This document shows positions 11,329-22,242 of a stretch of DNA of 64,000 bases, one piece after another (the stretch's first letter is position 1; the number at the start of each line of letters is the position of its first letter). Under the pieces are notes generated by a model. That model searched no databases. It was not told the origin of the DNA and worked only from the letters and a program-made list of their open reading frames with translations. The stretch spans positions 124,001 to 188,000 of the forward strand of contig NZ_JALDWJ010000002.1 of NCBI RefSeq assembly GCF_022758295.1, read 5' to 3'. The position numbers were made by a program, and so were the translations under genes. The DNA comes from Lysobacter sp. CFH 32150. GTDB lineage: Bacteria > Pseudomonadota > Gammaproteobacteria > Xanthomonadales > Xanthomonadaceae.

Positions 11329-11332
<4 letters not shown>
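10217..11332 (+). CDS. metH: Methionine synthase, homocysteine-binding module (split MetH, part 1)
   Basis: This 371-residue protein equals the first domain of cobalamin-dependent methionine synthase, which binds homocysteine through zinc. The zinc ligands are Cys278 (GLNCALG) and Cys341/Cys342 (GGCCGTTP). The sequence tracks E. coli MetH closely ([36 protein letters not shown]) and stops where the folate domain would begin. Residues ~64-79 contain an extra segment with HAH, CGC and SHD, absent from E. coli MetH, that could bind a metal. The gene overlaps sahR upstream and the second metH half downstream, both by ATGA. Part 2 starts at the domain boundary, so this is an established gene split, not a frameshift artefact. 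Confidence 0.93.
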
Positions 11333-14016
<2,684 letters not shown>

Positions 14017-14035
14017 TTTCGTCCTCCCCGACACA

Positions 14036-14716
14036 ATGACTGTGCCAGCGATCTCCGACGACATGTCCAGCAACGCCGAGTGGATCGAGCGGCACGCCGC
14101 GCCCGGCCGGATCGGCCTGTGCGGCGGCGGCGAATGGATCAACAAGGCCATCCGCAAGGCGCAGGCACCGCTGACCGACGATGGCCACCGCAGCCCGTGG
14201 TCGCATGCGTTCCTGTTCAGCGAACGCCGCGTCGACGGACATTGGTGGGTACTGGAATCCGACCTCGACGTCGTGCGCAAGCAGATCCGCCTCGGCGTGC
14301 AGGAGAACCGCGCTGCGCGTTACCACGACGAAGCGCAGTTCCCGAACCTGGCCATTCTCGATTTCGGCCTCGATCCGCAGCAGACCCGGCAAGTGTTGTC
14401 GGCGGGGCTCGACCTGCTCGCGGGGCTGTCGACGTATTCGTTGCGCGAACTGGTCGGCACGCTGTTCGCGATGCATCGCCCCAGCCTGCGCAGCCGCGCC
14501 AATCTGCTGGCGCAGGAGAATGCTTTGTACTGCTCGGCCATGGTGCAGCATTGCTATGCCGCGGCTGGCATCGAGTTTATGCCTGGGGTATCGACCAAGA
14601 ACCTGTCACCGCACGACATCGCGACTTCGAAGCTGCCGCACTTGAATCAGGCCATCGTGCGCGACCTGGCGAGTCCAGCCTGCGTCGACTGGCACGTCGC
14701 GGTCGTGAATTGTTGA
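14036..14716 (+). CDS. NlpC/P60-like (YiiX/YebB-type) predicted cysteine hydrolase
   Basis: The 226-residue protein has the order expected of circularly permuted NlpC/P60 or papain-fold proteins: His57 in SPWSHAFLF, an acidic Glu74 in VLESD, and the candidate nucleophile Cys166 in ALYCSAMVQHCY. Such proteins hydrolyse peptide or lipid amide and ester bonds, but the substrate cannot be told here. No signal peptide is seen, so it is probably cytoplasmic. The ATG at 14036 lies 19 bases after metH and lacks a clear ribosome-binding site; ATG 14063 is an alternative. It converges on the SLOG-SLATT gene with a 15-base gap, so it may be an accessory of that cassette or simply a metH follower. Confidence 0.6.
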   Translation: MTVPAISDDMSSNAEWIERHAAPGRIGLCGGGEWINKAIRKAQAPLTDDGHRSPWSHAFLFSERRVDGHWWVLESDLDVVRKQIRLGVQENRAARYHDEAQFPNLAILDFGLDPQQTRQVLSAGLDLLAGLSTYSLRELVGTLFAMHRPSLRSRANLLAQENALYCSAMVQHCYAAAGIEFMPGVSTKNLSPHDIATSKLPHLNQAIVRDLASPACVDWHVAVVNC

Positions 14717-14731
14717 ACCGCGGTTAGTCCG

Positions 14732-16414
14732 CTACGGCCGGCCGTGTTCGATCGGCCGATCGCGGTGCATCAACGCCCACTCGGCGTGTTCGGCCAATGT
14801 CGCTTCGCCCAATGCGCGCAGGATTTCGCGACGTTCCTGGGTGCTGCTGGCAGTGTCCAGCGCGATGCGGGCATTGCGGTAGATGCGATGCATGAAGCGG
14901 TATTGCTTGACCAGCTCCTTGTCTGCTTTTCGATACGCGTAAGCCTCGCGCACTGCGGCGATCAGCGACAGCGTGCCCATCGTCGTCACCAGCAAGTTGC
15001 GGGTGATGTCTTCGAGACCGTGATGGAACAAGGCCAGGAACAGGCTGATGGCGATGCCGGCCCACAGGCAGGCCTTGCCTAGAGATTGCGTGCGCCAATG
15101 GTGACGCTCGCGCAACGCCGCCTTGCGTTGGTAGTACGTGAGCTGCCCCGATTGATCCGGCCGACCGATCCAAGCTTCGATCACGGCATCGACGGCACGG
15201 GCCGGATCGTCCGCTTCTGGCAGTGGCATCAAGCCGACCTGACGCATGATGTTGCGGATCCACCCGAGTTCGACATCCTGCTTCTGCATGAAATTGTCGT
15301 GCGCGAACTCGGGGTCGCCGGTCATCGTCAGTCCGGCGCGACGCCAGAAAGTCTGGACGCGGAGACCCTCGGCCAATGCGCGGTAATCGATGTACTTGCG
15401 ATGCCAATCGCGCCGGTGCGCGACGACGGCGATCAGCAGGCCGATGGAGAAGAACAGCAAAAAGACTCGCAACATCCAGTCCGGCGCGCCAAGGTCCGCA
15501 TACAACAGGAACGCGAGGCCCATCAGCACCGCGAGGCCGTGGATCGCACGCATGGCAGCGCCGATGCGCCGCTGGTAGTGCACCGCCATCCCATCGACCA
15601 CATGCAGCAACCGTTCCGCCGGGTCCTGCCCCCAACTCGCGTGTGGCAACGCGGCATGACGGCGGCGATCCTCCTCGAAGGTCTGCATGCGCTCGAAAAT
15701 CCGTCGGTAGTCCGGCGGTATGCCAGCGCCCAACGACCGACGACCGGCGCTGGTCAACCACGCCGGTGGCTCGGCTTCGGCCCTCGCAGTCGTCGGTGCA
15801 ACGCGATACGCCGGCAGGTGCAACGCCAGGCTGTCGTCGTCGCCGGCCAGCATCTGTCGCAGGTTGTCGCTGGCGCGGCGCGCGCCCGGCATTGGGCCGC
15901 CGAGGTAATAGCGCACGATCTGCGCCGTGCCGCCGAGCCCGCCATTCTCGCGTCCATCCCACAACGCCAGCAGCACATGGCAATGGCTGGCGACATGCAG
16001 TCCCGCAAGCATGTATTGACGGTCGCGTGCCGGCCCGGGCTGGAGCAATTCGTCCAGGTCGCCCGTGGGTAACGGCATCTGGATCACTTCCGCCTGCGCC
16101 AATAATCGTTCGAACTGCGCGCGCGAAGCCGGCGTGGAAAAATCCGCGGCGTAGATCTCCGCAGGCATCGGCAACGGCACGATCAGTCGTGCGCCGATTT
16201 CCAGCCCGACTTCCGCCGCCAGCCGATCGCCGCCTTCGGCCAGTGGCGACAATACGATCATCGACAGATCCGGGAACTGGTTGCGAAGTCCGGACAGCTC
16301 GGTGAGCAGGCGCGCACGCAGCTCCGGGAGCTGGTCCGCATCCAGGTCGCGATGGCTCGTGACGCCTACGATCAGTGCGGTCGATGGCGTCGAGGGGATC
16401 GCCGTGGGCGCCAT
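14732..16414 (-). CDS. SLOG-domain protein with C-terminal four-helix SLATT-type membrane effector
   Basis: Residues ~11-175 form a SLOG (SMF/DprA-LOG) nucleotide-ligand domain: a first strand with ALIVGVTSHRDL, then LSPLAEGGDRLAAE, LLALWDGRENGG and GGTAQIV. After a linker, hydrophobic segments at about 287-306, 313-332, 448-465 and 472-490 predict four membrane helices. The repeated helical pattern (IDYRALAEGLRVQ; KADKELVKQYRFMHRIY) and the C-terminal EWALMHRDRP are as in SLATT/DUF4231-type effectors. SLOG-SLATT proteins are predicted, from comparative genomics of conflict systems, to sense a nucleotide signal and permeabilise the inner membrane. The start 4 bases after the upstream stop means tight coupling with the 158-residue gene. 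Total length is 560 residues. No enzymatic activity is asserted. Confidence 0.7.
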   Translation of the reverse strand: MAPTAIPSTPSTALIVGVTSHRDLDADQLPELRARLLTELSGLRNQFPDLSMIVLSPLAEGGDRLAAEVGLEIGARLIVPLPMPAEIYAADFSTPASRAQFERLLAQAEVIQMPLPTGDLDELLQPGPARDRQYMLAGLHVASHCHVLLALWDGRENGGLGGTAQIVRYYLGGPMPGARRASDNLRQMLAGDDDSLALHLPAYRVAPTTARAEAEPPAWLTSAGRRSLGAGIPPDYRRIFERMQTFEEDRRRHAALPHASWGQDPAERLLHVVDGMAVHYQRRIGAAMRAIHGLAVLMGLAFLLYADLGAPDWMLRVFLLFFSIGLLIAVVAHRRDWHRKYIDYRALAEGLRVQTFWRRAGLTMTGDPEFAHDNFMQKQDVELGWIRNIMRQVGLMPLPEADDPARAVDAVIEAWIGRPDQSGQLTYYQRKAALRERHHWRTQSLGKACLWAGIAISLFLALFHHGLEDITRNLLVTTMGTLSLIAAVREAYAYRKADKELVKQYRFMHRIYRNARIALDTASSTQERREILRALGEATLAEHAEWALMHRDRPIEHGRP

Positions 16415-16418
16415 GGGC

Positions 16419-16895
16419 TCAGTCGTTGATGATGATTGGGCCGCCTGATGCGTTGGCCCTCGAGTTGGCCTCATGGGTGTAGTTGAACTTCGCCCGATAG
16501 TCCTCGCCATTGCCCGTATTCCTGGCGAGGAAAGTCAGTTCGCGCCCATCGTCCGACACGGCCAGCGGTACGAACATGCCGCCAGCGGTACCAGGACCCG
16601 TCGGCGGAGCGTGGCCGTGGCCGAAGTGCATGGCATCGTGAGGATTGTCCAGGAAGCGTGCGTCCCCCTCCTCCGCTACCGAACCCACCAGTTCAATCCT
16701 GAGTAGCACCGGCTGACGGATGCCGACGAGATTGATCTTCGGAGGCGTTCCCGAAACGACGACGCCGGGCGAGCTTGAGGTCAGGCTGAAATTGACATCG
16801 TTCCCCTGCAGCTGCAGGAGCGTCATCTGCAACCTGATGGCTTTCGGAAACGGCAGCGCGCCGGCACGGCTCGGGTTGTCGTTGCTGAGGCCCAT
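16419..16895 (-). CDS. Uncharacterised 158-residue protein between the TIR and SLOG genes
   Basis: I do not recognise a family. The product has no signal peptide or membrane helix. Alternating hydrophobic residues (IRLQMTLLQLQGNDVNFSL, PKINLVGIRQPVLLRIELV, ELTFLARNTGNG, YRAKFNYTHEA) predict a small all-beta fold. A glycine/histidine-rich loop, HFGHGHAPPTGPGTAGG, sits in the middle, and the protein ends in GGPIIIND. The ATG at 16895 has GAGGAG nine bases upstream. It is 35 bases after the TIR gene and 4 bases before the SLOG gene, so it is the central gene of a tight three-gene unit. A role as adaptor or sensor for its neighbours is an inference from that position only. Confidence 0.75.
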   Translation of the reverse strand: MGLSNDNPSRAGALPFPKAIRLQMTLLQLQGNDVNFSLTSSSPGVVVSGTPPKINLVGIRQPVLLRIELVGSVAEEGDARFLDNPHDAMHFGHGHAPPTGPGTAGGMFVPLAVSDDGRELTFLARNTGNGEDYRAKFNYTHEANSRANASGGPIIIND

Positions 16896-16930
16896 GACGC
16901 ATTTCTCCTCGGGTATGGAAGACAACGTCC

Positions 16931-19045
16931 TCACCGACCATCGGTGCGGGCGCCGCCTTCGGCAAGGTCGGGATGGCGATAGCTGGCTTGTTGCAGGCGC
17001 TTCCGTATTCGTGCCGCGTCGCTTGCATTGCCCAACGCCAGGTGTGCACGCATCTGCCAGCGCATGGCGTCGACGTCGAGACGATCCGACGCCTCCAGGA
17101 GCGCGCTGGCCTCTCGCCAGGCTGCTTGCGCCGAAGCGTGCTCGCCAGCGTCGTCGAGCAACGCTGCAGTGCGCGCGACGGCCAGCGCCAGCCAACGCCG
17201 CGTCTTGTCGCGCTGCTTGGCATCCTGCATGGTCCGGCGCAGGCGTTTGGTCGAATCCTCCGCCACCTGCAAGGCGTCGACGTTGTTCCCGAGGGCGTGC
17301 TGCAGGTCGGATTCGACCTGGGCCAGCGATTCCGGCAGTTCGACGCTCCAGGCCCACACGCTGTCGTCGCGTGCCCGCAGTCCGGCCACCAGCGCGCGTG
17401 CGCGTTCGAGTTCCACCATGCCCTGCAACGGGTCGCGTCGCTGACGCAGCACGTCCGCCATCAGCAGGTGCGACTTCGCCGCGGCCTTCTGCCAGACGGT
17501 GTCGTCCGGTTCCTGCTGCAGCTGTGCTTCGCTCATCCGTACCGCCTCGCGGACCTCGTTCTCAGCAATCGCCAGCTCACCCCGGTCTGCCAGGAGCTGC
17601 GCCTTGAAACGGCGCGCGATCATCATCCGTTCCATGGCGATGGCGTTGTCGGGTTCGCGCGCAAGCAAGGGCGCGTAGATAGCGATCTCGCGTTCGCGCG
17701 CCCGCAATGCATCGTCGAGGCGCAGCGCATCGATGTACGAGGAGGACAGCCAGGACCAGGCCTGCCCAAGGGCGATCAGGTGCGTCGCATCCTTCGGCTC
17801 GGCGTCGACCAGTTGCTGGAATACGCCCCGCGCCAGTTCGTACTGCGCGATCGCCTCGGCCGTCCTGCCCTGTTCCTTGAACATGGTGCCGATGTTGGAG
17901 TGGGCATTTCCGAGTTCGATGAACCAGGCTTGGTTCTTCGGGTCGATCTCGTGCAGGCGCTGCGCCAGCCGCAGGTATTCGCGCTGGGCCTTTTCCGCCG
18001 CGACACCGTCGCCGCGTTGCCAGTCGATGTAGCCGACCCAGCCCACGCTCTGGCTGTGTTCATAGACACGTTGACCGTCGCCCGGGGCTCGCCTGAGAAG
18101 TTCGGCGGTGGTATCGCGGGCACGATAGAAGGCACCACGCGCGCCATCGATGTCGCCGCGTCGATCGCTGATCTCGCCGATCAAGTGCAACGCACGCGAA
18201 CGCCGGCCAAGCGCGTCCGCATCAAGCGTGCGCGGATTCTGGCTGTCGTAATACTGCAAGGCGCGACTACCCACGGCATCGAGCGCATCGAGGCGGCCAA
18301 CCGGATCGAGTTTCTTGCGCAGGTCGCCAAGCATGAATTCGACCAGGCCTTCGGCCTGGACGCGCTGCGCCCGCGCTTCATCACGCGCACGCACTGCGAC
18401 AAACGCCAGTGCACCGACGCCGATCGCAACCAGCGCCAACATTGCCGACAGCACAGCCATGCGCTGGTGCCTGCGGTGCGCGTCACGCTGGACCAGCTGC
18501 CCGAGAGGTACGCCCGCCAGGCCGGCGACAAGTTTCTGCACGCCCATTCGCCAGCCATCGCCCTGCGGGCGCAGATCCACTGCAACAGGCGCAAGGTCAG
18601 CCAGGCTTTTGCCATTGCCGAAACGCACGCGGAGGGAGGGTGGCAGGCATTCCTGGGATGCGGTGTCGGGATCGGCCGATGCCATCGGCACGCCGGCGAG
18701 GAGGACGCACAACACTGGTGCCTGCGGCTGCAGTCGCTGAAACTCGACGATCTCGGCATCGACCCACGACGAGTCGGCGGCCGCCGGCGAACACAACACG
18801 ATCATTGCGCGACTGGACGCAAGCGCGCTTTCCACCACAGGGCCAATGCGTTCGCTGGCGGTGAGCTCGTCGCGATCGCGGAACACGGGGTGCAAACGCG
18901 ACGGCACTGCGCCGGCCGGGCCCAACTGCCCCACCAGTCGCGACGGAATCCGGTAGCCCTCGAGCGAGCGATGCAATCGCTCGGCGTCGAGCCGATCGGC
19001 GTGGCTATAGCTCAGGAACGCCCAGTAACGGACCGCAGCGTCCAC
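16931..19045 (-). CDS. TIR-domain protein with one membrane helix and C-terminal TPR-like region
   Basis: The 704-residue product begins at a GTG (19045) with GGAG six bases upstream; the TIR fold starts immediately (RYWAFLSYSHADRLDAERLH). The TIR domain spans about residues 6-150 and includes HPVFRDRDEL and ALASSRAMIVLCSP. DSSWVDAEIV at 91-100 places a Glu (98) where SARM1-like NADases have their catalytic Glu (WVHKEIV), so NAD+ cleavage is plausible. A single transmembrane helix lies at about 198-218. It is followed by EFMLGDLRKKLDPVGRLDAL, a linker seen in other bacterial TIR and signalling proteins, then ~450 residues of helical TPR-like repeats. The TPR part would lie on the other side of the membrane unless the topology is unusual. 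It heads the TIR/158-aa/SLOG-SLATT cassette. Confidence 0.82.
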   Translation of the reverse strand: MDAAVRYWAFLSYSHADRLDAERLHRSLEGYRIPSRLVGQLGPAGAVPSRLHPVFRDRDELTASERIGPVVESALASSRAMIVLCSPAAADSSWVDAEIVEFQRLQPQAPVLCVLLAGVPMASADPDTASQECLPPSLRVRFGNGKSLADLAPVAVDLRPQGDGWRMGVQKLVAGLAGVPLGQLVQRDAHRRHQRMAVLSAMLALVAIGVGALAFVAVRARDEARAQRVQAEGLVEFMLGDLRKKLDPVGRLDALDAVGSRALQYYDSQNPRTLDADALGRRSRALHLIGEISDRRGDIDGARGAFYRARDTTAELLRRAPGDGQRVYEHSQSVGWVGYIDWQRGDGVAAEKAQREYLRLAQRLHEIDPKNQAWFIELGNAHSNIGTMFKEQGRTAEAIAQYELARGVFQQLVDAEPKDATHLIALGQAWSWLSSSYIDALRLDDALRAREREIAIYAPLLAREPDNAIAMERMMIARRFKAQLLADRGELAIAENEVREAVRMSEAQLQQEPDDTVWQKAAAKSHLLMADVLRQRRDPLQGMVELERARALVAGLRARDDSVWAWSVELPESLAQVESDLQHALGNNVDALQVAEDSTKRLRRTMQDAKQRDKTRRWLALAVARTAALLDDAGEHASAQAAWREASALLEASDRLDVDAMRWQMRAHLALGNASDAARIRKRLQQASYRHPDLAEGGARTDGR

Positions 19046-19124
19046 AACAGGCTCCGCTAGCCGGGGGAAGGCTACCGAACGTGAAACGCTGGCGCCGGCG
19101 CAAGCCGGCCATGGATCGGCCCTG

Positions 19125-19739
19125 TTACCAGACCAGGTCGTCGGGCACCTGGTACTGCGGGTCGGCGTAGGGATCGGCGTCGGCGGGGGCGTTCGGGTCG
19201 ACCTTGAGGGCGACCGCAGGTGCGAAGATCGCTTCGGCCTGCGCCAACAACGCAGCGTCGACCAACTGGTAGCGGCCATCCATCTGGACCACGCCGAGTT
19301 CACCGGCATTGAGCGCCTTCAGCTGCGCTTCGGTGACGTACACGCGCTTGATCTTGCCACCGTAATCGAAGTGGCGGACGAACTCGGCCGCGGGATCGTT
19401 CTGCGCCTTGTCCTTCAGCAACACGGCGAGCTGCGCCTTGGCCTCACGCCGTTTGCGCGCCTCTTCCTGCTTCAGGCGTTCAGCCTCGATGCGTTCGTCT
19501 TTTTCCTTCTGCGCGCGAATCGCGTAGGCCTTGGCAAGATCGATCTCTTCGCGCGTGCGCTGAGGCTTGGGTTTACCCTGCCCTGCCGCCGGTCTGGCGT
19601 GTGCGGGCTTCGCATGCGATGGCTTGCCCGTGTGCTTGCCAGCAGGCCGCGGGTCGGGCTTGCGCTCTGGTTTGCGCTCGGGTTTTGGAGCCGGCTTGAA
19701 GCCAAGGCCGAGCAACTGGTCGCGAAGAGTGTCGCTCAT
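19125..19739 (-). CDS. yaiL: DUF2058 family protein (YaiL-like)
   Basis: A 204-residue cytoplasmic protein of unknown function. It starts with the family hallmark MSDTLRDQLLGLGFKP, continues through a Pro/Lys/Arg-rich low-complexity linker (residues ~16-60) and a charged coiled coil rich in Glu, Lys and Arg (~62-105). It ends in the conserved globular part (FDYGGKIKRVYVTEAQ, GRYQLVD, DDLVW). Basic disordered tails of this kind often contact nucleic acid, but no activity is established from sequence. It lies 48 bases after slyX and 79 bases before the TIR gene on the same strand. The second spacer holds a GCCGGC/GCCGGC hairpin (19094-19109), which may separate transcription of the TIR cassette. 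Confidence 0.85.
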   Translation of the reverse strand: MSDTLRDQLLGLGFKPAPKPERKPERKPDPRPAGKHTGKPSHAKPAHARPAAGQGKPKPQRTREEIDLAKAYAIRAQKEKDERIEAERLKQEEARKRREAKAQLAVLLKDKAQNDPAAEFVRHFDYGGKIKRVYVTEAQLKALNAGELGVVQMDGRYQLVDAALLAQAEAIFAPAVALKVDPNAPADADPYADPQYQVPDDLVW

Positions 19740-19787
19740 AAATCCGGATTCGATTGCGTTGTTGCGGAGGCTGGCACGAACGTTACA

Positions 19788-20009
19788 TCAATAATGTGGC
19801 GGAGGTGGTTCGCTGGCTGGATCGGCGAAGAAATCGCCGCGATTCTGTTTCAGTTCTTCGAGCGCGCGCCGCAACAACTCGGCATTGCGTGCAGCTTCCA
19901 GACGCGAAGTCGCCAAGGCTTCGCTGAGTTCGGCCAGCGCGTTTTCCTGGAACGCCAACCGCGTTTCCAGTTCGATCAAACGTGCTTCGATGTTGGGATC
20001 GATGGTCAT
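19788..20009 (-). CDS. slyX: SlyX family protein
   Basis: A 73-residue, almost wholly helical coiled-coil protein ([20 protein letters not shown]...) ending in the proline-rich PPPPHY tail characteristic of SlyX. Function is unknown; in enterobacteria slyX is a small gene next to slyD. The ATG (20009-20007) overlaps the UDP-glucose dehydrogenase stop by four bases, so it is translated with that gene. Length matches the family (about 70-75 residues). Confidence 0.88.
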   Translation of the reverse strand: MTIDPNIEARLIELETRLAFQENALAELSEALATSRLEAARNAELLRRALEELKQNRGDFFADPASEPPPPHY

Positions 20010-21343
20010 GGCGCGCGCACCGAGCGACCGCGACCGATGCCATAGTAGGCCAGGCCAGCTGCTTCGACTTCCGCCGGATGGTAGAGATTGCGGCCGTCGA
20101 AGATCACGCCGTCGCGCAAGGTGACTTTCAGTTTGGCGAAGTCGGGACTGCGGAACTGCTTCCACTCGGTCACCACGACCAGGGCATCGGCGCCTTCCAG
20201 CGTCGCGCCGGCCGATTCGCACATCGTGAGGTCGCCACGTGCGCCGAAGACACGCCGGGCTTCCTGCATCGCCTCCGGATCGTAGGCGCGCACGCTGGCG
20301 CCCGCGTCCCACAACTGCTGCAACAGGCGACGACTGGAGGCTTCACGCATATCGTCGGTGTTCGGCTTGAACGCCAGGCCCCAGACGGCAAAGGTCTTGT
20401 CCCGCACGTCGCCGAAATGGCGCGTGATCAGCTCGAACAGATGTCCTTTCTGCGCATCGTTGACCGCTTCCACCGCATTGAGCAGGCGCGGCTCGCAGCC
20501 GTGCTGGTGCGCGGTTTTCGCCAGCGCCTGCACGTCCTTCGGGAAGCAGGAGCCGCCGTAGCCCGCACCGGGATAGATGAAGTGCCAGCCGATGCGTGGA
20601 TCCGAGCCGATGCCATGACGCACCATTTCGACATCGGCACCCACCTGCTCGGCGATGCAGGCGATCTCGTTCATGAAACTGATCTTGGTCGCCAGCATCG
20701 CGTTGGCGGCGTACTTCGTCAGCTCTGCCGAACGCACGTCCATCGCCACGATGCGCTCGTGGTTGCGGTTGAACGGGGCATACAGGCGCTTGAGCTTTTC
20801 CACCGCCGCCGGATTGTCGGCGCCGATGATGATGCGATCGGGGCGCATGCAGTCGTTGACGGCATCGCCCTCCTTGAGGAACTCCGGATTGGAGACGACG
20901 TCGAACGCGGCGTCGGCACCACGCGCTGCGAGTTCTGCCGTGATCGCCGCACGCACCTTGTCGGCGGTGCCAACCGGCACCGTCGACTTGTTCACCACCA
21001 CCGTGGCGCGCTGCAGATGCCGGCCGATCGTCTTCGCCACCGCCAGCACGTACTGGAGGTCGGCGCTGCCGTCCTCGTCGGGCGGCGTGCCGACGGCGAT
21101 GAACAGCACGTCGCCGCGTTCGATGGCGAACGCGGCGTCGGTGGTGAACTGCAACCGACCAGCACCGTGGTTCTCCCTCACCATCGGCTCCAGGCCTGGC
21201 TCGAAGATCGGAATCACGCCGCGGTTGAGGCCCTCGACCTTGGCTGCGTCGATGTCGACGCAGACCACATCGTGACCGACCTCGGCGAGGCAGGTTCCGG
21301 TGACCAGGCCAACATAGCCCGTGCCAAAGATGGTGACGCGCAT
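20006..21343 (-). CDS. ugd: UDP-glucose 6-dehydrogenase
   Basis: Oxidises UDP-glucose twice with NAD+ to UDP-glucuronate, a precursor of exopolysaccharide and modified surface glycans. The 445-residue protein begins with the Rossmann glycine motif [12 protein letters not shown] and the acidic VCVDID. It contains [12 protein letters not shown] and the KSTVPVGT element, and its catalytic Cys is in [12 protein letters not shown]. The C-terminal UDP-binding domain includes [15 protein letters not shown]. slyX overlaps its stop by ATGA. No other polysaccharide genes are nearby, so the pathway it feeds cannot be read from context. Confidence 0.95.
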   Translation of the reverse strand: MRVTIFGTGYVGLVTGTCLAEVGHDVVCVDIDAAKVEGLNRGVIPIFEPGLEPMVRENHGAGRLQFTTDAAFAIERGDVLFIAVGTPPDEDGSADLQYVLAVAKTIGRHLQRATVVVNKSTVPVGTADKVRAAITAELAARGADAAFDVVSNPEFLKEGDAVNDCMRPDRIIIGADNPAAVEKLKRLYAPFNRNHERIVAMDVRSAELTKYAANAMLATKISFMNEIACIAEQVGADVEMVRHGIGSDPRIGWHFIYPGAGYGGSCFPKDVQALAKTAHQHGCEPRLLNAVEAVNDAQKGHLFELITRHFGDVRDKTFAVWGLAFKPNTDDMREASSRRLLQQLWDAGASVRAYDPEAMQEARRVFGARGDLTMCESAGATLEGADALVVVTEWKQFRSPDFAKLKVTLRDGVIFDGRNLYHPAEVEAAGLAYYGIGRGRSVRAP

Positions 21344-21395
21344 ACTCGATCCCGTCTTGTAGGTGGTCGTCGCGGGACGTTATGCCAGCTCGGTA

Positions 21396-22169
21396 TTACT
21401 GCTTGACGATATCCAGCAGCTCGACCTCGAACACCAACGTCGCATTCGGTCCGATCACCGGCGGACCCTGTTCGCCATATGCCAGCGCAGCCGGGATGAA
21501 GAATTTGTACTTCGAACCCACGGTCATCAGCTGCAGGCCCTCGCTCCAACCCGGGATCACACCACCCAGCGGCATGGTCGCCGGCTCGCCGCGGTCGTAG
21601 GAGCTGTCGAAGGTCTTGCCGCTCAGCAGCGAACCCTTGTAGTGCACGCGGACCTGATCGCTGGCCTGGGGCTTGGCGCCCTTGCCTTCGGTGATCACCA
21701 TGTACTGCAAGCCGGAAGCGGTGGTCTTCACGCCAGGCTTCTTCGCGTTCTCGGCGAGGAATTTCTGGCCATCCTCGAGGTTCTTCTTCGCATCGGCCAT
21801 CATCTTGGCGATCTGCTTGGCCTGCATCTTCTGGCCGAAGGCTTCGCCGATCTGCTGCGCCTGCTCGTCGGTCAACAGCAGTTTCTCGCCGGCGAGCGAA
21901 GCCTTGACCGCCTCCACCAGCGTGTCGAGATCAACTTCGTCCTTCACCTGCTCGAGCTGCTTGCCCATCTGCATGCCGATGAAGTAGCTGACCTGCTCTT
22001 TCTCGGTGGCTAGGCCCGGGATGGCCTTGGTGCTGGTGGTGGTTTCGCCGGGCTTGGCGGCTTCCGGCTTGTCGGCGGCAGCTTTTTCGCCGGGCTTGCA
22101 ACCGGTAGCGAGCAAGGCCAGTGCGGACAGGGAGAACACGGCTACGGCATGGCGCGGGAACGATTTCAT
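21396..22169 (-). CDS. FKBP-type peptidyl-prolyl isomerase, predicted lipoprotein
   Basis: The 257-residue product starts MKSFPRHA at an ATG with GGAG nine bases upstream. A hydrophobic segment ends in the lipobox-like LALLATGC, so it is probably a lipid-anchored periplasmic protein. A Lys/Ala/Pro/Thr-rich linker leads to the helical FKBP_N dimerisation domain (~residues 55-145, QVSYFIGMQMGKQLEQV). The catalytic FKBP domain follows (VRVHYKGSLLSGKTFDSSYDR, IPGWSEGLQLM, AYGEQGPPVIGPNATL). It catalyses cis-trans isomerisation at Xaa-Pro bonds and chaperones envelope proteins, like Mip/FkpA. A paralogous gene lies immediately upstream on the same strand. Confidence 0.92.
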   Translation of the reverse strand: MKSFPRHAVAVFSLSALALLATGCKPGEKAAADKPEAAKPGETTTSTKAIPGLATEKEQVSYFIGMQMGKQLEQVKDEVDLDTLVEAVKASLAGEKLLLTDEQAQQIGEAFGQKMQAKQIAKMMADAKKNLEDGQKFLAENAKKPGVKTTASGLQYMVITEGKGAKPQASDQVRVHYKGSLLSGKTFDSSYDRGEPATMPLGGVIPGWSEGLQLMTVGSKYKFFIPAALAYGEQGPPVIGPNATLVFEVELLDIVKQ

Positions 22170-22242
22170 CGAGCAAGACTCCAGAGTGGGATCGGTCATC
22201 ACCGGTCCGGTGAAGGGTGTTGGCGGTTGGCTGAAGCTGCGG

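Noticed and set aside
19046-19309. An N-terminal extension of the TIR gene in the same frame
   Set aside because: The GTG at 19045 has a good ribosome-binding site and is immediately followed by the TIR fold. The upstream frame is low-complexity and overlaps the DUF2058 gene.
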